Shown: positions 57,225 through 64,000 of the stretch, piece by piece
How positions within the stretch are numbered: position 1 is the stretch's first letter
How the letters are laid out: every line of letters starts with the position of its first letter
Assembly (NCBI RefSeq): GCF_000143415.4
Contig: NW_003314267.1
Location: forward strand, 3,848,446-3,912,445
Reading direction: 5' to 3'
From: Selaginella moellendorffii
Lineage: Eukaryota; Streptophyta; Lycopodiopsida; Selaginellales; Selaginellaceae
Length of the DNA: 64,000 nt
Notes under the pieces: model-generated
The model's input: the letters and a program-made list of their open reading frames with translations, nothing else
Database searches by the model: none
What the model was told of the DNA's origin: nothing
Program-made: the position numbers and the translations under genes

Positions 57225-57720
57225 TAATTTAATGTGCTTAGCAATCACCAAGGAAGGGAGGGCTAACGAGCTTCTTGTCATTCAATCCTCTTCTCTCGCA
57301 GGCAATATACACCCTTTGCCTTGGCAAAAGCAGCGAGATACTATCCTCTTGCGGAGACTGGTACAATTTCCGCATTGATTTAGCAGGAGAGCAGCGACAC
57401 GGCATGGCGCTTCGTGATACCAGTCGCAATCCTGCACAGGGCCAAGTGGTCGGGTGCGTGTAAGTTCTAGATCTTTCTTGCCTTTGCAATTCTTTTTTGA
57501 GCAATGGCTTGTTGCGGGAACTTCTCCAACACTTATGGGTGCATTCCTGAGCAGATTCCTGAGCCATTGCAGGTGGATTCGATCCGGGAGAGCATGAGCA
57601 GGCAGGTGCTGGGGTGGCCAATCGTGAGCGGGGGATGGAGCTGGTGGACAGATCGTGGTGAGGGATGGCGAGGGAGGAGTTGAGGAGGAAACTTGGGCGC
57701 TTGGGAACTGGGGCCATGTC
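57225..57720 (+). pseudogene. Duplicated gene fragment, copy 2 (BAHD acyltransferase-like motif, weak)
   Basis: Matches 47940-48372. It reads ALAKAARYYPLAE on the plus strand, a donor-like gtaagttctag at about 57460 and an acceptor-like gagccattgcag at about 57570. This copy is longer than copy 1 in several places, so both have suffered separate deletions. A 162-codon minus-strand frame is open here, and partly in copy 1, but has no domain-like features. Confidence 0.4.
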
Positions 57721-58611
57721 GACCAAAGGTTAAGAATTCTTTGGTAGGAAAGAAGACGAAAGTTTAGCGGTAAATTACATTTTTAATTATAATATAACCT
57801 TTTCTTTAGTAAGTTAATATTGTTCTTGAGAGTCCAACCCAAAGGATGCCAAGATTCCCGGGCTGCGGGAAATCCTTCATGGCATGAAGAGCAACGAGTA
57901 GAGTCTTCTCTATTATGTGCGAATCTTGACGCGGGATTTCATGTAACCCTCCGCAGCGTCTATTTGTTTCCATCCACACGAAGGAGCGCTGTGCTCGCCA
58001 CATCGCCTTTGATGAAAGAATTTATAAGCTTGGGTTCATCGACCAGTAGCAAGGCTTCTGATCCGATTTCAAAGTCGTTTGAAGCCATGACCACCTCGCA
58101 AAACCTACGCTCTCGGAATTCCATCCTTCAAAACCATCTGTCTTTCAGCATCTTATGATCGGCACTTGAGGAACAAAACCCGCATGCGCAGCGGCCACGT
58201 CTTGCAGTTTGTGAAGATCTCTACAAGTTATTTCCGCCTCCATTCCGCTCGAGCAGCTTTACAGGGCGAGCAAGCTAAGAAGTCAGTGTTAAGAGCACTA
58301 ATCTTTCTGCAAGAACACTTCAAGTAGCCTTTCTTCCTCTTTTCGCTTGTCACCTGCTGCAGTAAAGCGCCCATCAACGAATCCAGCACCTCCGGAATGG
58401 GGAGCACCAACTTTTATTTCGTGCTGTAGAGCAAAGGATCAGATTGCCTGGTCAATTCCGGTCTACTTTCTTGTACTTTCGTGCCTCTCACGACCTTTCT
58501 GTAGTGTTCTAATTGGGCACTTATTCGAGCATAATTTCGAAATCACTACTTCGGTACTCCCCAGCCGCCTATATCTTATCTGGCTTCCAATCCAACGTCA
58601 AAGCGCTGCGA
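57721..58611. other. Upstream region of the third UGT, with possible degraded minus-strand exons
   Basis: Minus-strand stretches such as ASNDFEIGSEALLLVDEPKL (about 58025-58090) and PEVLDSLMGALLQQVTSEKR (about 58330-58400) look like pieces of one unidentified protein, with no joined frame. The last 150 bp resemble the 5' region of the UGT at 44.8 kb (cgtgcctctcacga near 58485). Confidence 0.35.
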
Positions 58612-60111
58612 ATGGCGGGTGCTAGCAAGAAGCCTCATGTTCTAGCGTTCCCACTCCCAGCCCCGGGCCACATGAACTCACTGATGCACTTCTGCCGCCG
58701 TCTCGCGGCCTGCGATGTCACCATCACCTACGCCTCCAATCCGAGCAACATGAAGCTCATGTACCAGACGCGCGATCTGATTGCAGACCCCCACGCCAAG
58801 AGCAACGTCCGCATCGTCGAGGTCTCGGACGATCCAGGTAACAGCAGCAACGATCTCGCCAAGGGGGATCCCAGCGAGCTCGTGGAGAAGATCCGCCTGG
58901 CAGTGCGGGCCATGGCAGCCTCTGTGCGAGAGCTTATCCGGAAGTTCCAGGAGGAAGGGAATCCCGTTTGTTGCATGATCACAGACACCTTCAACGGATT
59001 CACCCAGGATCTGGCGGACGAATTCGGCATCCCCAGGGCGGCGTTCTGGACCTCCAATGCGATCAGCGACATCTATCACCTCTTCCTGCCGGAGCTCATG
59101 TCCAAAGGATTCGTGCCAGTCACGAGTAAGTTCTCCCTCCCCTGTTTTTAGGGTTCTAAGGAAACTCTTCTTCTTCCAGCCAGGAAAACGGACGAGCTCA
59201 TCACATTCCTCCCCGGATGCCCGCCGATGCCCGCCACGGATCTGCCGCTCTCCTTCTACTACGACCACCCAATCCTGGGCGCGATCTGCGACGGCGCGTC
59301 GCGGTTCGCGGAGGCGAGATTCGCGCTGTGCAACACCTACGAGGAGCTGGAGCCCCACGCAGTGGCGACGCTGCGCAGCGAGGTCAAATCCAGCTACTTC
59401 CCCATCGGCCCGTGCCTGTCCCCCGCATTCTTCGCGGGGGACTCGACAGCGGTGGAGCGATCCAGCGAGCACCTGTCTCCCGAGGATCTGGCGTGCCTGG
59501 AGTGGCTTGACACACAGAAGGAATCCTCCGTGATCTACGTCTCCTTCGGCAGCGTGGCCACCATGTCCGTGGAGCAATTCCAGGAGCTCGCCAGGGGCCT
59601 GGAGCGCAGCAACCAGCCATTCGTACTGGTGCTGCGCAAGACCCTGGTCGCGGATCCATCGGTTAACGATTTCTTCGAGTGATTGAAGCAGCGGATCGGC
59701 GAGCGCGGGATCGTGATCTCGTGGGCGCCGCAAATGCACGTCTTGCTCCACCCGGCGGTGGGAGGATTCCTGACGCACTGCGGATGGAACTCGACCGTGG
59801 AGGGGATCTGCGCGGGCGTGCCGATGCTCGCCTGGCCTTGCATGGCGGAGCAAAACGTGAACTGCAAGGAGCTTGTGGAGCACTGGAAGCTGGCGATCCC
59901 GGTCCAGGATGATCGGGATAAAAGCTCCGTGATCTCGGTCTCGAGCGAGAGGCTGGCGGATCTAGTGGCGAGGCTGATGAGAGGCGACGAGGGTCGCGAG
60001 ATGCGAGCCCGGGCTCGGGGATTCCGCAAGGTTACTGCGGCTGCCATAGCCGAGGGAGGATCCTCGGACAGGAACCTCAAGGCCTTCGCCCAAGCTCTGA
60101 GAGATCTGTGA
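58612..60111 (+). pseudogene. UDP-glycosyltransferase with a single nonsense codon
   Basis: Exons 58612-59125 and 59180-60111 would join in phase to 481 residues, very close to the intact UGT at 44.8 kb (same start, same intron place, PSPG box WAPQMHVLLHPAVGG). A TGA at 59680-59682 replaces the Gly codon GGA found at the same place in the intact copy (45919-45921), just before the PSPG box. Everything after it is still in frame. The truncated product would lack the donor-binding region, so it should be inactive. Only one lesion is visible, so inactivation is recent, or this is an allele or sequence error. Confidence 0.88.
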
Positions 60112-61975
60112 TCTCTTGGACGCGACAATTAGAATCGATCAATGGGTCAGTGAGATTGGAAGTTTTAATAAGCCAATTTGTGCTGCCTCTATGCGGTCTT
60201 TCACTCCCTCTTTTCCATGTGTTTTTTAGATGGAGAGCATAACTTAAGTACTTGGACATGTTTTTGGAACAGATTCTTGGGGTTGGGTTTCAAAAACCAT
60301 GTTGCCAATGCACAAAACTGTGCCAGAGTGTCAAACTGTGGTTGCACAGTGGTGGTATTTGAGCTAGCAATAGCAAATAGAAGAAGAAAGAGATACATTC
60401 CCAATAAAGATAGTTCCTCCCCTTGTCCAGCGCCCCAATATAGCATTGTTGCGCTCCAATCTTTGAGGCTCCAAAGATTTAAGGCTACAACATGTTCCTG
60501 ACGCCCTTGCTATGGGGTTTCTTGTGGTTCTTGTGGCCAGCTGGGAAATTCAATAGCCCCAAAAGTTTTGTGAGTATCTAAGAGTGAGTTTAACAGCAAC
60601 ATGTCTTTTCCCGCTTGGCTCTGTTGCCCAAGGCTTCTGCAGGTTGTGCCTGCGCCCCTGCATGCGGGCAAGATCAATGCTCAAGGCCTGACTGGATGAC
60701 ACTTCTGCAATTTCCAAGTCCAGCTGTTGGATCAGTCTCAATGAGTTCGATAGTTTGCCCCTGCCTTGGGTGGCAGAAGGTCAAAGCATACAAGATTTCT
60801 TGATCCTTGTTGGAAACAATCACTGCCACCAGGGGTGAGGCGCTTCTAGCTCTAAGAGTTGCTTGATCAACAATTGGCAAGGGATCATATCAAATGTTCC
60901 ACAAATCCAAGTAGCAATGTCTTGTTTCATCCCAACCTTGTACGTTCCATAAGGATGCACAAAGTGACAAGGTCGTCCAAGCAAGATCACTGTTTTCGAA
61001 ACCCATTGGCCTCAAGTGTGTATGTTGTGTTCAGATATATGCTCTCTATGACATGAGCTGAGGTGGCAGTAGTGCCACCTCACTGCATGTCTTCGACTGT
61101 CATAGAGTCATCCTTGTCCATCGTGTTTTCTTCTTCCCAGGTGGAGATTTCCTTTTCAATTTGCTTAGCAAGTAACTGGACAAACCAGTGTGCATGTAGA
61201 TTTCCTTGAAGGGCCGATTGTGCAGGGGCTCATGGAGAAAGAGTTTTCGAGATTATTCCAGAAGCCTGTGACGAAGAGGCTTTTGTGTTTAAAAGTGTTT
61301 AATAGTGATCTTTATTTCTTGAGTTTATTACTGTCCTTGGCATGTCCTTGTGAGGCATATGTATTTTTCCAAACGCACCAGCTACTTTTTTCACAAAACA
61401 GCTCTTAGGAACTTAGTACCTTAAGAACTGCCTCAACTCCTCTGGATGCCCACAAGACCATAACTTCCTGGTTGCATACTTCTCAAGCCTGACAACACCT
61501 GCTTGCAAGCTGGGATCTTTGGCTATGGTGGAGAGTATTCTACTGGATCTGGCATCGCACTTCTCACCAACACCAGTGCGAGCGTTGTCAATGGTGTCGT
61601 TTACAAGCTTGTCCTTCTCTTTCACTGATCTCACGGTTCCTCAGACAGCCTCAAGGCAGCTCCTCAAGGTCTACTACATCCCAGCATCGATCCCAAGACT
61701 GCCTTCCGGGAAAACATTCTACCTTTCTTATTTGACTCGTAGGGATTCAAACTTGGCCTGCTAATGGACAAACGTGAAAGAAACACGAGGAAAAGACACA
61801 GGCCCAAAGTTTGTCACTGACAAGTAGCGATTAATTCAGAAATCACATTTAATACAACCTACCAGCCGTGTGTCCAAAACGTTCGGACCAAGGCGTGCGA
61901 CGCGGGAACTGTTCCCTTGCGTTGACCATGCCACTCTCAAAAGATCGATCGCTTCTGATCAAGAGCAACACGACC
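60112..61975. other. Intergenic region between UGT relic and PLAC8 gene
   Basis: Several short frames exist. A minus-strand frame at 61413-61634 (SSRILSTIAKDPSLQAGVVR, then EKYATRKLWSCGHPEELRQF) looks protein-like but is not recognised. A perfect 9-bp hairpin GAGGTGGCA-GTAG-TGCCACCTC is at 61060-61081. No supported gene. Confidence 0.35.
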
Positions 61976-62850
61976 ATGGCCTACACTGACACCCCACAAA
62001 GCCATCCAACGCAACAGCATCAAGGACAGCAGCAAGGATTCACCAGCGAAGGCCATCCCGTTGCCCCTCCTGCTGCTCATCCCCAGCCTCCGCCTGGTAG
62101 TTACTATGGACCCGGAGTGGCAACCATGGCACCCCCGAATTCTGGCCTCTGGCCAACGGGCCTCTATGGATGCACTGAGGACTGCCCCTCTTGTAAGGTT
62201 TTTTTTTTCGAGAAAAAGAGTTCTTTTTGTGCAGCTTGGATGATTGACTGAGTGATCTCTTTAAATTTGCTTTCTGTTCTTTGATCCTAGATTTGGTTTG
62301 TCCAGATAGATAAGATATCCGTTCGACATTTCTTATCAATCCTCTCCATCTGGTGTAACCACAGGCTGGTGTGCGTTGTGCTGTCCCTGCGTTCTTGTTG
62401 GGCGCATGGCCAACATTCTGGATCAAGGCATGACCTATTCAACTTTGAGATAAACTATATCCCAAACGTTTTGTTTTTTTTTATGTTCCACTCACGATTC
62501 TGCTTGGATTTGTGATCCAATGTTGTAGCTGTCTTCACCGGAGCCGCCATCTTTTGCGGCTGTGGCTGCCTCTACAGCTGCCTGTACCGTGCAAAGCTGC
62601 GCCACAAGTACGGACTCCCCGAGGAGCCCTGCAACGACATCTGCACCGAGTGGTGGTGCAATTGCTGCTCCATTGCCCAGGCTTACAGGGAGCTCAGGAA
62701 CCGCAACATCAACCCGGCTCTGGGTATGATTTCTGGGGCCTTGGTGATCTTTGTTTCCTGATTTCTGAAAATGGTGATTTTTCAGGGTACGAGTTTGCGA
62801 GGGCGGTGTACGAGCAGCCACCTCAAGTGCAGGAGATGCGCAAAATGTGA
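61976..62850 (+). CDS. PLAC8-domain protein (plant cadmium resistance / cell-number-regulator type), 179 aa
   Basis: Small Cys-rich plasma-membrane protein family linked to metal transport and organ size. Exons 61976-62192, 62365-62427, 62529-62723 and 62786-62850 join in phase to 179 codons. The N-terminus is rich in Pro and Gln (YTDTPQSHPTQQHQGQQQGF). The domain starts GLYGCTEDCPSC, with CWCALCCPCVLVGRMANILD (the CCxxxxCPC-type motif, here CALCCPC), a membrane span AVFTGAAIFCGCGCLYSCLY, and KYGLPEEPCNDICTEWWCNC. The second intron seems to start with GC (62428). The start could instead be an upstream in-frame ATG at 61928. A broken copy is at 47.1-47.7 kb. Confidence 0.88.
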
Positions 62851-63070
62851 GCTACGGAAATTAGTTTTTAAAATCTTCAACTTGAAAATGCTTCTTCGGG
62901 GCTTTCCAAGAATGCCATGTTGCATTCGTGATCGGAAGGATTTCTTCCTCGTGACATTGGAAAATAATAGAAGCCCAAGTTTGTATAAATTTCGAAACAT
63001 CTCATCTAGAATTATTTAACGTCCTAAAAAGAACATATACTGGAATATATTCTGGAAGAGCTATCCTCTT

Positions 63071-64000
63071 ATGACGGACGAGCAGCGCCTTCACGTAGCG
63101 GTGCTCCCAACCACCGGCTCCGGCCACATCAATCCCATGCTCGAGCTCTGCCGTTGCCTCGTCCCGCTAGGATTCCAGGTAAGCTTCGTCTATCCCAGCA
63201 GCCTTCGACACGATGATCTTCACTTCCGAGTGGTGCCAAGCCCAGCCTCGGACAAGCTTTTGCTCATGGATCCCGCGTTGCAAGAGGACGTGAGACCGGT
63301 TCTAGAGGCCCTCCGTCCACCAATAAAGTGCCTTATCGCTGATATGTTCTTAGGCTGGTCACAGGACGTGGCCGAAAGCCTGGGGATTCCACGAGTAGCC
63401 TTCATTCCCAGTGACTCAGTCATCGAAGCGACGTGCTACCATATTCCAGAGCTTGTCTCCAGGGGTTTCATTACTGGCCATGTTCCTGCCAATGGTGAGA
63501 AGAAGAAGAAACTTTACAATTGCTTCATACCGATCGACGAATATGTGTTGTTGTCTCAGCCGATCCAAATCCGGACGCTTTGATCGACTTCATCCCCGGT
63601 CTCGAGCCTTTTACAAGAGAGTTGCTCCCTCTTGCCTTCCAGAACTGGGGACCCATTGTGACCACTCTGGGAGTTGCAGCCAGACGAACAAAGGATGCGG
63701 TTTGCATTGTCGTCAACACGATTGAGGAGTTGGATCAGGAAGTCGTGAATGGACGGAGGTTGCTGTTCTCCAGTTATTTACCAGTCGGACCTCTGGTACC
63801 TGCAGAGCTTCTGCAAGAACAGCACCCGATCACTCTCAGTTCTCCAAATGACACTAGCATGATCTGGCTGGACAAACAAGCTTACGGCTCGGTTCTCTAT
63901 ATCGCTTTTGGAAGTGTTGTTACTCTGCCAGCCGACCAAGTGGAGAAGATTGCAAGAGCTGTAAAAGCCACTCGTCAGCCAGTATTGTGGGCAATCAGGA
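63071..64000 (+). CDS. UDP-glycosyltransferase, 5' part, cut by the right window edge
   Basis: Exon 1 63071-63494 starts MTDEQRLHVAVLPTTGSGHI (catalytic His in SGH near residue 19). Exon 2 opens at 63560 after a 65-bp intron (ADPNPDALIDFIPGLEPF) and runs past the window end, reading NTIEELDQE, PVGPLVPAELL, and SVLYIAFGSVVTLPADQ. The PSPG box lies outside. It is less like the UGTs at 45-60 kb than these are like each other, but shares the intron position. No disruption is visible. Confidence 0.9.

Noticed and set aside
57238-57726. 162-codon minus-strand gene
   Set aside because: Partly open in both copies of the fragment, but the translation lacks domains, and splice-like signals (gtaagttctag, gagccattgcag) are on the plus strand.
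58678-59883. 401-codon minus-strand frame
   Set aside because: Antisense to the UGT relic; the same shadow appears opposite the intact UGT at 45.3-46.1 kb and has His/Arg-rich, domain-free translation.

Overview
The window is nuclear DNA of a land plant. It carries intron-bearing genes of typical plant families: PLS/DYW pentatricopeptide (PPR) proteins, UDP-glycosyltransferases, subtilases, oleosins, a P450, and copia and gypsy retrotransposons. Nearly every intron I could place is only about 45-170 bp long, PPR genes are densely packed and intronless, and intergenic spacers are short. This fits a lycophyte such as Selaginella best. That assignment is inference; no marker gene here proves it.

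Layout. 1-2.8 kb: NUP133-like pseudogene (minus strand) running off the left edge. 4.0-16.8 kb: an old copia element (118-bp LTRs) opened by three later insertions, namely a 575-bp hAT-like element with a BED-finger remnant, a 7.6-kb non-coding LTR element (LARD-like, with an internal rearranged duplication) and an 828-bp TRIM with identical LTRs. 16.8-19.3 kb: a gene graveyard with minus-strand fragments of VPS35, NUP133 and the tRNA m7G methyltransferase, plus an unidentified frameshifted coding stretch.

19.4-46.4 kb is the gene-rich core: P450 (+), TrmB-type tRNA methyltransferase (-), PPR (+), subtilase lacking its PA domain (-), oleosin (+), UGT (+), DYW-PPR (-), MTOPVIB meiotic topoisomerase-like subunit (-) head-to-head with a PPR (+), two divergent oleosins, GINS subunit SLD5 (+), a complete subtilase (+), a YIP1-family Golgi protein (-) and a UGT (+). 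44.65-51.2 kb is a large inverted duplication. Its right arm holds a decayed UGT, and its spacer holds a PLAC8 pseudogene, an unidentified duplicated gene fragment and a tRNA-Glu gene. 51.7-56.9 kb is a decayed gypsy element. The right end has a second copy of the unidentified fragment, a UGT killed by one nonsense codon, an intact PLAC8 gene, and the 5' part of another UGT.

There is no operon-like logic. Shared themes are oil-body proteins under RY-type (ABI3/FUS3) promoter motifs, specialised metabolism (P450 and UGTs), organellar RNA processing (PPRs) and replication/meiosis genes with telo-box motifs. The most unusual signal is a DNA-level inverted repeat, TATGCCC-N5-GGGCATA, that recurs at the YAxxGH codons of all three PPR genes.
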